Below are positions 7,450 to 14,930 of a stretch of 20,276 nucleotides of DNA, in pieces. The notes below the pieces were generated by a model that searched no databases, was not told where the DNA came from, and saw only the letters and a list, made by a program, of their open reading frames with translations. The stretch covers positions 1-20,276 of the forward strand of contig JBKHHU010000046.1 of assembly GCA_046539045.1 (NCBI GenBank), written 5' to 3'. This DNA is from JBKHHU01 sp046539045. Lineage in GTDB: Bacteria > Planctomycetota > Phycisphaerae > SM23-33. How positions within the stretch are numbered: the stretch's first letter is position 1; each line of letters starts with the position of its first letter. Both the position numbers and the translations under genes were made by a program.

Positions 7450-7551
7450 GCAATCCGTCGAAAAAAGGCGACCGCAACTCTTGGGGCGGCAACGACAAAG
7501 GCCCCACAAAACTGCCTTTTATCAACATATGTTCAGCGGCCATTCAGATTT

Positions 7552-8076
7552 TTACTCGCCGTAGGCCGGTTGTTCGGCTTCCAGGGAGGCGGTGTACTGC
7601 CCTTCCTGCTGGTTCGGGCTCTGCACGCGCACCGTGACGTGTCGGGCGTCCTTGGTGGTCATGAAGCTGACCACCCGGTTGCGCTGTGGCTCGATCTGCG
7701 CCTCGGCCACCTTCTCCGGGCTCGAGACACCGTTCTCGCGGAACACCATGATCTGCAGCGGCGCGTTGGTGGTGTTGTTCACCTCGAGCCAGTGCAGGCC
7801 CGGTTCGAGCGTGCCGGTCTTGATCAGCTGTTCGCGCTGCCTGGCCGAGAGCCTGCTGGACCGGCCCACGGTGAGTTGGATGGGCTGCCCGCGTTGCGGC
7901 AGGGCCTGTTCCTTCTGCTCCATCTGGTCTTCGCGCGCCGTGCGGTCCTGCTCCATCGGGCGGGGTTCGCTCTGCTCGGCCACGCGCGGCTGCCGGCTCA
8001 TCTCGTCGCCATTGCACGCGACCACGAACACGCCGGCCGCGACGAACAAGAGTGTGAGGATCGATGTGAGTTTCAT
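7552..8076 (-). CDS. Small outer-surface lipoprotein of unknown function
   Basis: A 174-residue protein with a type II signal peptide: hydrophobic residues 4-20 end in VVAC, with the lipidated Cys at position 21. Residues 22-80 are rich in Gln, Glu and Arg and probably disordered. The remainder (LEPGLHWLEVNNTTNAPL, EAQIEPQRNRVVSFMT) looks like a single beta-sandwich ending in a repeat-free tail. No catalytic motif is evident and I do not recognise a named family. The ATG at 8076 has AAGGAG seven bases upstream; a longer frame to 8205 would place the signal peptide internally and is rejected. Confidence 0.8.
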   Translation of the reverse strand: MKLTSILTLLFVAAGVFVVACNGDEMSRQPRVAEQSEPRPMEQDRTAREDQMEQKEQALPQRGQPIQLTVGRSSRLSARQREQLIKTGTLEPGLHWLEVNNTTNAPLQIMVFRENGVSSPEKVAEAQIEPQRNRVVSFMTTKDARHVTVRVQSPNQQEGQYTASLEAEQPAYGE

Positions 8077-8092
8077 GACTGGCTCCTTCGAG

Positions 8093-8117
8093 AAAATGCC
8101 GGTTCGTCGACCCGGCA
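8093..8117 (-). other. Leader hairpin with short T run ahead of the lipoprotein gene
   Basis: TGCCGG and CCGGCA (8097-8102 with 8112-8117) form a 6-bp stem with a 9-nt loop, followed by TTTT on the minus strand, upstream of the Shine-Dalgarno. It could be a weak attenuator or a stabilising 5' hairpin. A possible -10 (TAAAAT on the minus strand) lies further upstream, without a clear -35. Confidence 0.4.
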
Positions 8118-8184
8118 AAGGAAATGATTGAACGTCTTGACTTACACTACATTTTAGCGCTGCAACAAGCGGGGACCGGTCACT

Positions 8185-8217
8185 CCCCAAAAGAAAACCC
8201 CGCACGGGGCGGGGTTT
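8185..8217 (-). terminator. Intrinsic terminator of the alpha-L-fucosidase gene
   Basis: AACCCCGC (8196-8203) pairs perfectly with GCGGGGTT (8209-8216) around a 5-nt loop. On the minus strand the stem runs into TTTTCTTTT. It lies 37 nt past the fucosidase stop codon. Confidence 0.9.
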
Positions 8218-8253
8218 GTGAGGACAGCGCGGGCAGTGTGACCTGAGGCGGGC

Positions 8254-9462
8254 TCAGTCCGGAATCCAGAAGGTCTTCTGTTCGGTAATCGGCTGAGGCG
8301 TGCCTTCCACTTCCAGCGCCACCACGGTGTCGATCGGATCGAAATCTTCTCGCAGGTCCCGCAGGAACAGCCGCTCGCCGGCCTGCTCGAAATCCACCGG
8401 CTCGCCGGTGTCCAGGTACTTCGCGCTGAGCACCTTGTTACTCAGATCCGCCCAGCAGACTTCATCGCCCGGCCGGGCGAACATGTGCAGGTACACCGTG
8501 GAGCCCTTGACCGTGGGCGAGAGGCAGTTGTTCCAGGTGAACGGCTGCCGCCCTGACTCGGGCAACCATTGGCCGTTCCGTTCGAGCCATCGGCCGACCT
8601 GTCGCAGGATGTTGCACGCTTCCGGCTGGATGGTCCCGTCGGCACGCGGGCCGACGTTCAGCAGCAGGTTACCGCCCTGCCCGCCGACGTTGACGAGCGT
8701 CCGCACCACGTCCTTGGCGTCTTTCCAATGGTCGTCGCCGAGGTGGTAGCCCCAGTTGTCGTTGAGCGTCATGCACGACTCCCACAGTCCTTCCTTGGCG
8801 GTGATGGACTGCTCGCTGCAGCGAAAATCGTACGGTTCGCCGTTGCGCTCGTTGATGAGGATGTGCGGCTGGAGCTCTTTCGCTCGCCGATTGCAGGTCT
8901 CGCCGTCGAGCGGTTGAGGGATGCAGCCGTCCCACCAGAGCACGTCGATCCTGCCGTAGTTGCTCATCAGCTCTTCGACCTGCTGGTGGTAATGGGCGAC
9001 GAACCGCTTGCGTGCCTCCTCGGATTCCCAGTCGTCTTCGACCGGCCAGTCGCGCGCGAACGCTTCCGGGTAGTCCGGGTGGGTCCAGCTGGCCGCGGAG
9101 AGATAGAACCCCACCTTCAGCCCTTCCTCGCGCAGGGCCTCAACGTACGGAACGAGCAGGTCGCGCTTCGGACCGTAGTTCACGGAGTTGTAGTCGGTGG
9201 TGCGGGTGTCCCAGAGGCAGAACCCGTCGTGGTGCTTGGTCGTCAGGACGACATACTTCATGCCGGCTTCGCGGGCGAGTTTTGCCCAGCGTCGCGGGTC
9301 GTATTCTTCGGCGCGGAAGTTCTTGACGCACCGTTCGGTGTATTCGTCCATCGGAATCCGCTCGCGGTTCATCGCCCACTCGCCGTGGCCGAGGGCGGAA
9401 TACGGCCCCCAGTGAATGAACATCCCGTACCGGGCTTCTTCGAACCATCTGGTGTCAGACAT
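8254..9462 (-). CDS. GH29 family alpha-L-fucosidase, cytoplasmic
   Basis: A 402-residue glycoside hydrolase family 29 enzyme that releases L-fucose from fucosylated glycans. The N-terminal RYGMFIHWGPYS and the KHHDGFCLWDT strand (76-86) are family hallmarks. The nucleophile is D178 in DVLWWDG; NLLLNVGPRADG follows further on. The C-terminal part is a beta-sandwich, expected in this family. There is no signal peptide, so it probably acts on imported fucosylated oligosaccharides. The ATG at 9462 has AGGAG eight bases upstream. The gene stands 99 nt downstream of tilS on the same strand and ends at a strong terminator. No transporter or other fucose gene adjoins it. Confidence 0.93.
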   Translation of the reverse strand: MSDTRWFEEARYGMFIHWGPYSALGHGEWAMNRERIPMDEYTERCVKNFRAEEYDPRRWAKLAREAGMKYVVLTTKHHDGFCLWDTRTTDYNSVNYGPKRDLLVPYVEALREEGLKVGFYLSAASWTHPDYPEAFARDWPVEDDWESEEARKRFVAHYHQQVEELMSNYGRIDVLWWDGCIPQPLDGETCNRRAKELQPHILINERNGEPYDFRCSEQSITAKEGLWESCMTLNDNWGYHLGDDHWKDAKDVVRTLVNVGGQGGNLLLNVGPRADGTIQPEACNILRQVGRWLERNGQWLPESGRQPFTWNNCLSPTVKGSTVYLHMFARPGDEVCWADLSNKVLSAKYLDTGEPVDFEQAGERLFLRDLREDFDPIDTVVALEVEGTPQPITEQKTFWIPD

Positions 9463-9561
9463 CGATTGTTCTCCTGCTTGTACTGCGGCAGCGGTCCGGC
9501 AACACCGGCCGACAAGCCTCAGAAGATAGCAGGAATGCGAGAGCGTGTCGAACCCCCGCGT

Positions 9562-10995
9562 TCATTTGTGGTGTACTTTCAGGATGAGCACGCGTTGGGT
9601 GTCGTCCCGCACGGCCGCCCGATCCGCCAGACGCAGCCCCAGCAGGTAGACGATTCCGCCATCGTCCAAGATGCAGAAGGCCTTGCGGCGGTCCTCTACC
9701 GGCAGGCGGAGATCGGTGAGGAAGTCCGATACCGTCTTGCTGCCCGGCGCGCCGAGGGGGCGGAAGCGGTCGCCGTCGCGTCTCGGCCGGACGCGGAGCG
9801 ACCCGCTGAGACGGTCCGCATCGAGCCATTCGACACCGGGTTCCGGGTTGCGACAGTGCCTCTCAAACGAGCCCGCGTCGAACGGACGGGGTTCCAGTTC
9901 GACAGTGCGCCCGTCCGGCAGTTCGGTTCTGCCGGGGCAGTTGAGCCGTACTTCCAGGTCGGGCACATCGGTCGGGCTCGGGGGCGGACCGATGCATAGC
10001 TGCCCCGCCCGGCAGCGCGCCTCAAACCCTTCGGGCAGGCTCACGGCCCCGGCTCCCGTGCGGGCCAGACGTGCCACGTCCCGGATCATCTCCCGCGTCA
10101 CGTGCTGAAGACCGACCCCCGCTCGCTCCATGGCCGCCCGCACGGCGCTGTTGCCGATCGCGGGGTCGGCATCGGCGAGAACCCGCGCATCCAGCAGGCA
10201 GGTGCTGTCGGCGGCCCGGATCGTGGCCTGGTTCAGCAATTGCTCTGTCTGCCGGTCCAGGACGTCGGCGACCTCCGCGGCAGCTTCGGCCAAGCGGAGC
10301 AGCGCTTCGTCTGCGGACGGGTTGATCGCCTCGCGAAGTGCGGGCAGGATCTCGTGCCGCAGCGCGTTGCGGGCATGGTCGGTGTGGCGGTTGGTCGGGT
10401 CCTCCCGCCAGGTGAGCCCCTGCTGCCTGCAGAAAGCCTCCAGCTCAGCCCGCCGCAGCGCCAGCAGCGGACGGATGAGAGTGACGGTCTCCGAGAGCGG
10501 TCGGGCCGGTCGGATGCCCCTGAGGCCCCGCAGATGGGTTCCTCGCGCGATCCGGAAGAGAACCGTTTCCACCTGGTCGTCGGCGTGCTGCCCGGTGGCG
10601 ACGAATCGGGCGCTCGATCGCTCGGCCGTCTCCAGCAGGAAACGGTAGCGTGCCTCGCGGGCGGCGGTTTCCAGGCTCACACCATCCTGCCGCGCCTGTT
10701 CGGGCACGTCGATCCGGCGGCCGACGAATTCCAGGTCCCGATCTTCGGCGAGTTGTCGCACGAAGGCCGCGTCGGCAGCGGACTCCTCGCGGATGGCATG
10801 GTCGAGATGGGCCACCATCAGCCGCCACCGCCGGGGCCGGGCCAGGCGGTCCATCGCCGCCAGCAGTGCCACGCTGTCACACCCACCGGAGACGGCCAGC
10901 ACGATCGCGTCGCCTGCGCGCAGGGCCATCGGCTCCAGTGCAATGCGAAGCTGATCCGGTACGTCAGCGGGTTGTTCGGCCGATCGGTTTGGCAC
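9562..10995 (-). CDS. tilS: tRNA(Ile)-lysidine synthetase TilS
   Basis: This enzyme attaches lysine to C34 of the CAU-anticodon tRNA(Ile), using ATP, so that it reads AUA; it is normally essential. The PP-loop SGGCDS is at residues 36-41, followed by HLDHAIREES and the GQHADDQVETVLFRIARGT substrate-binding motif. The C-terminal TilS domain (RRDGDRFRPLGAPGSKTVSDF) is complete, giving 477 residues. The GTG at 10995 is chosen because AAGGAG lies six bases ahead of it. A longer in-frame ATG at 11070 would overlap the divergent neighbour's promoter and start, so it is unlikely. Confidence 0.93.
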   Translation of the reverse strand: MPNRSAEQPADVPDQLRIALEPMALRAGDAIVLAVSGGCDSVALLAAMDRLARPRRWRLMVAHLDHAIREESAADAAFVRQLAEDRDLEFVGRRIDVPEQARQDGVSLETAAREARYRFLLETAERSSARFVATGQHADDQVETVLFRIARGTHLRGLRGIRPARPLSETVTLIRPLLALRRAELEAFCRQQGLTWREDPTNRHTDHARNALRHEILPALREAINPSADEALLRLAEAAAEVADVLDRQTEQLLNQATIRAADSTCLLDARVLADADPAIGNSAVRAAMERAGVGLQHVTREMIRDVARLARTGAGAVSLPEGFEARCRAGQLCIGPPPSPTDVPDLEVRLNCPGRTELPDGRTVELEPRPFDAGSFERHCRNPEPGVEWLDADRLSGSLRVRPRRDGDRFRPLGAPGSKTVSDFLTDLRLPVEDRRKAFCILDDGGIVYLLGLRLADRAAVRDDTQRVLILKVHHK

Positions 10996-11012
10996 GCCCG
11001 TCTCCTTGCCTG

Positions 11013-11040
11013 TTGCCTGTAGTCCGAGCGTAACTATACT
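11013..11040 (+). promoter_or_regulatory. Predicted sigma-70-type promoter of the GT-C-like membrane protein gene
   Basis: TTGCCT (11013-11018) is separated by 16 nt from TATACT (11035-11040). The expected transcription start is about 22 nt before the ATG at 11069. It lies in the divergent gap with tilS. Confidence 0.65.
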
Positions 11041-11068
11041 ATCAGACCGGTTCTTTCGGAAGGTATCC

Positions 11069-12904
11069 ATGCGAGCTGCACCAAAACCGCGTCACACGCT
11101 GGCCGGGCTGATCTTCATCGCCGTGGCGATGTTCAGCGGAGTGTTGGCGTTCTCGGACGAGCGTTTCAGCGACCCGCAGGTCCGCCTGGCGTCGGTGGCG
11201 CTGCGCCACCGGGACTCGGACGTGCTGCAGCACGATACCATCTACGGCAAGGACAGCCGCCTGTGGAGATACCACTCCCCGGCGGTGGTCTCACTGGTGG
11301 AACTGGCACTGGTACCGACCGAGTACCGCGATCCGATCCTGCCCTTCCGTGTCTGGTTGCCCATCCTGGTGCTGGTCCAGTTGGGCGGGATGTACGTGCT
11401 GCTATACCGTCAATGTCGCAGCTGGTCGGTGGCTGCGTTCGTAGCCGTGATGAGCACGACGATCACCCAGACGATAGGCATGGCGTTCTGGGGCGTCGGC
11501 TCGCTCGGGTCGGTCGTACCGCAGACCTTCCTGCACGCGATGTTCCCGCTGATCGTCTGGACGTACCTGCGCTACGAGAACCGCTGGCAACTGGTGCTGG
11601 TGTTCGCCGCGGTAGGCCTGGGTTCGATGATCCATCTCTGGACGGCGATGAACATCACGCTGGTGCTGACGATCGCCTATCTCGGCAGGAAGATGTTCCG
11701 GCCGGTCGCGTGGCTCAAAGCCGGGGGATGCGTGCTGGCGGCGCTGGTCGCGGGCCTGCCGTACCTGCTGTACTATGTCGGTTTGCGGACGGCGATCCAC
11801 AGCGGGGAACTGCCCTCGATGGCCCTGGCACAGAAGGCGCTGCAGTTCAGCCACCTGTCGGTACTCTATCCGGAGATGCTGGGCGATCTGCTGTACCTGC
11901 TGCTGATGTCGCTGGTGCTGATCGTGCCATCGGTAACGGTGCTGCTTCGGGCAGAGCGTTTCAAGGCCCGGGATCTGGATTTCTGGGTGTGGTTGATCGC
12001 CGGCGGACTGTTCGTCGGTCTGGTGCTGCACGGTATATCCCAGGCCCTCGGGGAAATCTGGGACAAGGCCCCGCCGATCATCGACTTCGCCTCGGCCATC
12101 AGCCTGGTCATGCTTCCGCTGTACGTGATTCTCGCCCAGGCCCTGACGGACCTGTTCCGCATCATCCGAACGCACCGGGTATGGGTCCACTGGGCATGCG
12201 TGGTGCTGATCACCGTCTGGATGCTCCCGTCGGACAACCTGCGACTGGTCCGCTATTCCCTGCTGGACACAGCCACCATGTTCATGGACGAACCCGAAAA
12301 GCCTCAAAGCGTCCAGCGGCACCACCGGCAGGCCAACGAACACCGGGCCCTGATCGACGCGGCGGTCTGGGCACGCCACAACACACACCCGGACAGCATC
12401 TTTCTGACCGAATCGCAGACCTTCCGCCTCTACTCACACCGCGCCCTGGCCGCCAGCAGAGAAGACCTGCCGTACATCTATTACCTCGCCCCGGGCCGAC
12501 TCCGCCCCTGGCTCAACCGCGTCAAGACGCAGGCCTCGTTCATCTACCCGGCCAGCCAGGTCCGCATGGAACGCCTGACAGGACTGACCGCCCTGCTGGC
12601 CGCCGAGAACCCGCGGGTCCCCAGATGGTACGTGCTGCTGGAACGAGAGGGCCTTTCGGACAGCATCGGCCAGTCCGACCCGGTCTACACCAACGGGTAC
12701 TACGCGATCTACCTCGTCCAGCGGCAACCGCCTGCCGCCGACCCGGACACCCAGCCGGTTTCGACGGCCCCGACGACCGCGCCGGATTCGATTCCCGTGT
12801 TCCCGTCGGAAGGCGCCCTCTTCCGGGCGGATGAAGGTTATTTTGGATTTTCTGCTAAAGTCATGAAGTCCGCAGCGCCGATCACGATCAATGGACCGGA
12901 GTAG
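11069..12904 (+). CDS. Polytopic membrane protein, GT-C glycosyltransferase-like
   Basis: A 611-residue protein with about ten hydrophobic helices between residues 11 and 386, then a soluble C-terminal region of about 225 residues. An acidic cluster (RDSDVLQHD, 48-56) in the first extracytoplasmic loop recalls the catalytic acidic residues of GT-C enzymes that use polyprenyl-phosphate sugars. The post-membrane segment AAVWARHNTHPDSIFLTES is also typical of such proteins. A Pro/Thr-rich stretch near 555-580 is probably a linker. No specific family is confidently recognised; a DUF6798-type protein is possible. GGAAGG lies five bases before the ATG. The gene has its own promoter, is divergent from tilS, and has no glycan genes beside it, so the acceptor is unknown. 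Confidence 0.75.
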   Translation: MRAAPKPRHTLAGLIFIAVAMFSGVLAFSDERFSDPQVRLASVALRHRDSDVLQHDTIYGKDSRLWRYHSPAVVSLVELALVPTEYRDPILPFRVWLPILVLVQLGGMYVLLYRQCRSWSVAAFVAVMSTTITQTIGMAFWGVGSLGSVVPQTFLHAMFPLIVWTYLRYENRWQLVLVFAAVGLGSMIHLWTAMNITLVLTIAYLGRKMFRPVAWLKAGGCVLAALVAGLPYLLYYVGLRTAIHSGELPSMALAQKALQFSHLSVLYPEMLGDLLYLLLMSLVLIVPSVTVLLRAERFKARDLDFWVWLIAGGLFVGLVLHGISQALGEIWDKAPPIIDFASAISLVMLPLYVILAQALTDLFRIIRTHRVWVHWACVVLITVWMLPSDNLRLVRYSLLDTATMFMDEPEKPQSVQRHHRQANEHRALIDAAVWARHNTHPDSIFLTESQTFRLYSHRALAASREDLPYIYYLAPGRLRPWLNRVKTQASFIYPASQVRMERLTGLTALLAAENPRVPRWYVLLEREGLSDSIGQSDPVYTNGYYAIYLVQRQPPAADPDTQPVSTAPTTAPDSIPVFPSEGALFRADEGYFGFSAKVMKSAAPITINGPE

Positions 12905-13047
12905 CCCGGTTCAGCAGTCCGTCTTGGCACAGGTCAACCGGCTTCTGTCGTCGCACCGCAAGGACGCGGGAGGTGGCGTGCAGCACCAACCGGTGGATCT
13001 CTCGACGGGCCCGCAGGTCACGGATGGCCTCAACAGGGAGCGGAAGA

Positions 13048-13233
13048 ATGTGCCCATACCTGGACGAATCCGACACGCGCTGTGCAGCGCACCTGACGCT
13101 GTCGAACGTGCAATCGGCCTATGAACACTGCGTCAACCGGTTCTGGAACTGCCCCGTATATTGCCAGATCTCCTGCGAGAAAGGACCGGCGGTTGCCGCC
13201 GAAACCTCAGCAGAATACCTCGCTGCCTCATAG
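13048..13233 (+). CDS. Cysteine-rich microprotein of 61 residues
   Basis: An open frame starting MCPYLDES with six cysteines at 2, 12, 28, 35, 39 and 43, arranged C-x9-C-x15-C-x6-C-x3-C-x3-C. The closely spaced cysteines and the NCPVYCQISC stretch suggest metal or iron-sulfur binding, or a disulfide-rich fold. The ATG has GGGAG eight bases upstream. The last 41 bases overlap the start of the downstream recombinase gene in a different frame. I recognise no named family. The composition is not what the shadow of the overlapping gene would give, since most of it lies upstream of that gene. Confidence 0.6.
   Translation: MCPYLDESDTRCAAHLTLSNVQSAYEHCVNRFWNCPVYCQISCEKGPAVAAETSAEYLAAS
13133..13162 (+). 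promoter_or_regulatory. Possible promoter of the tyrosine recombinase gene
   Basis: TATATT at 13157-13162 is a good -10. A weak -35 (TCAACC) lies 18 nt upstream. Its start point (about 13169) would support the TTG start at 13193. It lies inside the microprotein gene. Confidence 0.35.
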
Positions 13234-14125
13234 GCAGAAACGCTTCCTCGCCGGCTTCCTGAATTACCTCCAGGCAGAGTGCGGGCTCAGCGTCAACACC
13301 CGCAAAGCCTACCGGGGCGACCTGCTGCGATTCTTCGAGTTCCACAACGAACAGCGGAATCTCGATCCGGCGGAGATGACGGCCTGGCATATCGAGGATT
13401 TCATGCTGCATCTCAAGCGGGAGCGGTTTTCGGTGGCGACGATCTGTCGCAACGTGGCCGCCATCCGAATGTTCTGCCGGTTCCTCGTAATCGAGCGGGT
13501 GCTGCGGCGCGACATCTCCGCGTCCATCGATTCGCCGAAGAACTGGCACCGCCTGCCGACGGTCCTCGACCCGGAAACCGTGCGGAAGCTTCTGGATGCA
13601 CCCAACGCCGAGAGCGACCCCTACCCCCTCCGCGACACCGCCCTGATGACCCTCCTGTACGCGGCCGGCACGCGGGCCAGTGAGATGGCGGGACTGCGGC
13701 TGGACGATGTCAATTTCCGCCTGGGCGTGATCCGCGTGACCGGCAAGGGCAAGAAGGAGCGGGTGATACCCGTGGCGGCCGGGGCGTTGAAAACGCTTCA
13801 GAGCTACCTCGCCGGCGAGCGCGCGAAGCTGGCGAGGGTGGAAGGCGTCGAAGAGGTGTTCCTCAATCATTTCGGCCGGCGGATCAACCGCGGGACGGTG
13901 TTCAACATCGTCCGCAAGTACGCCCGCCGGGCCGGGCTGGGCAAATCCGTCACCCCGCACACGCTGCGACACTGTTTTGCCACGCACCTGCTGAGCCGGG
14001 GAGCCGACCTGAGGAGCGTGCAGGAAATGCTCGGCCATTCGAACATCGCCACCACGCAGATCTACACCCACATCGACGCGGATCGGCTCAAATCGATCCA
14101 TAAACGGTTCCATCCGCGCGGGTAG
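13193..14125 (+). CDS. XerC/XerD-type tyrosine recombinase
   Basis: Site-specific recombinase of the XerC/D class, probably one of the pair that resolves chromosome dimers at dif. From the TTG start it is 310 residues, close to the usual 295-305. An N-terminal SAM-like core-binding domain (SVNTRKAYRGDLLRFFEF) precedes the catalytic domain. The catalytic residues are all present: R161 (in GTRASE), K185 (in GKGKKER), H256 and R259 (in HTLRH), H282 (in LGHSN) and the nucleophile Y291 (in IYTHID). TTG 13193 is preferred because AAAGGA lies seven bases ahead and the overlap with the upstream gene is small. An ATG at 13121 would add 24 residues without a ribosome-binding site. The sequence does not tell XerC from XerD, so no symbol is given. 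Confidence 0.88.
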   Translation: MPPKPQQNTSLPHRQKRFLAGFLNYLQAECGLSVNTRKAYRGDLLRFFEFHNEQRNLDPAEMTAWHIEDFMLHLKRERFSVATICRNVAAIRMFCRFLVIERVLRRDISASIDSPKNWHRLPTVLDPETVRKLLDAPNAESDPYPLRDTALMTLLYAAGTRASEMAGLRLDDVNFRLGVIRVTGKGKKERVIPVAAGALKTLQSYLAGERAKLARVEGVEEVFLNHFGRRINRGTVFNIVRKYARRAGLGKSVTPHTLRHCFATHLLSRGADLRSVQEMLGHSNIATTQIYTHIDADRLKSIHKRFHPRG

Positions 14126-14219
14126 CGACGGCGCGCGGAGTTCGCTTCGGGTGAAATACGTCGGTTGGATCAGAAAATACATCCCCCGGACGGGTACTTT
14201 CGCTGCAATGACTGCCGCT

Positions 14220-14234
14220 ACCGGCCTGGCCGGT
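14220..14234. repeat. Perfect inverted repeat between convergent genes
   Basis: ACCGGCC and GGCCGGT are separated by one base, between the recombinase stop and the convergent hicB stop. No T run follows on either strand, so it is not a classical terminator. Confidence 0.5.
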
Positions 14235-14255
14235 CCCCTCCTCCTTTCCATTGCT

Positions 14256-14453
14256 TTACACTTCAAGCACCTCGTGGTCCAGACGTTCGGGAACGAAGTT
14301 GTTGACCGCGGCAATGTACCCGCGAATGGCCTCATCCAGCCGCTGCTGGGCCTCTTCCCGGGTCTCGCCTGTGCTCACGCATCCTGGAAGCGTGGGGCAC
14401 TTGGCCGTGTAGCCACCAAACTCGTTCCTGACCAGTCGAATGCAAACCTTCAT
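14256..14453 (-). CDS. Orphan HicB-like (UPF0150) protein
   Basis: A 65-residue partial-RNase-H-fold protein of the HicB antitoxin type: GGYTAKCPTLPGCVSTGETREEAQ, shown here as two overlapping parts GGYTAKCPTLPGC and STGETREEAQ, is the family signature, and the AIRGYIAAVNNF helix follows. It lacks the C-terminal DNA-binding domain of full-length HicB. AGGGA lies eight bases before the ATG. No HicA toxin gene is found on either side: the 130 nt below it hold no frame, and the 150 nt above it hold none like HicA. It may be a stand-alone regulator, the remnant of a toxin-antitoxin pair, or partner of a distant HicA. Confidence 0.82.
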   Translation of the reverse strand: MKVCIRLVRNEFGGYTAKCPTLPGCVSTGETREEAQQRLDEAIRGYIAAVNNFVPERLDHEVLEV

Positions 14454-14605
14454 GGTGGTATCCCTGACTCATGCTCGGATCGCGGAGCGCGCACGACAAC
14501 GCGTGGCTGAAAATGCCGAAAACGAAAAAAAAAGGGCACAACGCCTCCATCCATGGAGAAGACAGGCCGTCCCTGGGGTCACGCTGATTGGACCCTTGCT
14601 CGCTG

Positions 14606-14611
14606 TATACT
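14606..14611 (+). promoter_or_regulatory. -10 element of a candidate RNA gene
   Basis: TATACT, the same -10 hexamer seen ahead of three protein genes in this window. No good -35 lies at 16-18 nt (TTGGAC is only 12 nt upstream). The expected start (about 14618) falls just before the first stem of the candidate RNA. Confidence 0.45.
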
Positions 14612-14617
14612 AGGCGT

Positions 14618-14762
14618 CTGATCGGGGAATCTCAACACGGGGCGACGGTCGGACATGCGCAGATGGGGCCTCTGACCCGAAGTCCCTGCCGTAAACCGCG
14701 AATCACCAACAGGTAGCCCGTCGCCCGACCCCGAAAAATCGCTCAGGCCTGACGAATTTTAC
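14618..14762 (+). ncRNA. Candidate structured non-coding RNA, about 145 nt
   Basis: It lies in a 477-nt gap without genes. The sequence folds by inspection into a branched structure. An outer stem TCGGGG (14622-14627) pairs with CCCCGA (14729-14734). A perfect 9-bp stem GGGCGACGG (14640-14648) pairs with CCGTCGCCC (14718-14726). Inside are a hairpin with TCGG/CCGA and CAGA/TCTG pairs (14649-14680) and a second with CCTG/CAGG (14685-14713). An imperfect hairpin with TTTT follows (14734-14760) and could terminate it. A TATACT -10 sits seven bases before the start. No known RNA class (6S, tmRNA, SRP, common riboswitches) is recognised. The rest of the gap (14454-14605 and 14763-14930) shows only an A9 run and the palindrome CGAGGCGCCTCG at 14791-14802. 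Confidence 0.4.
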
Positions 14763-14930
14763 AGATGTGCCAGTTGGTCAGCGCGACAAACGAGGCGCCT
14801 CGCAACGGACGCCAGCCGATTGCTGTGGGCACGTGAAGAGATGATAGCCCCACCAGCCACTTCATATCCAGCGGTTAACGCAACTTTCACCGAAGACCAG
14901 CCGAAGGATAACCTCCCCCACAAGCGAATC

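Noticed and set aside
7455..7551. Terminator after the lipoprotein gene
   Set aside because: A T6 run and GC-rich stems exist on the minus strand, but the stem next to the T run has only about five pairs with a wobble and is offset from it.
10996..11070. TilS start at ATG 11070
   Set aside because: It would run through the divergent promoter at 11013-11040; the GTG at 10995 has a well-placed AAGGAG.
13133..14335. 400-codon minus-strand frame
   Set aside because: Antisense to the tyrosine recombinase, whose full catalytic set is intact.
14454..14605. HicA toxin gene upstream of the HicB-like gene
   Set aside because: No frame on either strand has HicA features such as a G-S-H motif.
14618..14762. 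6S RNA or a common riboswitch
   Set aside because: The fold is branched rather than rod-like and shorter than 6S RNA; no riboswitch core sequences are present.
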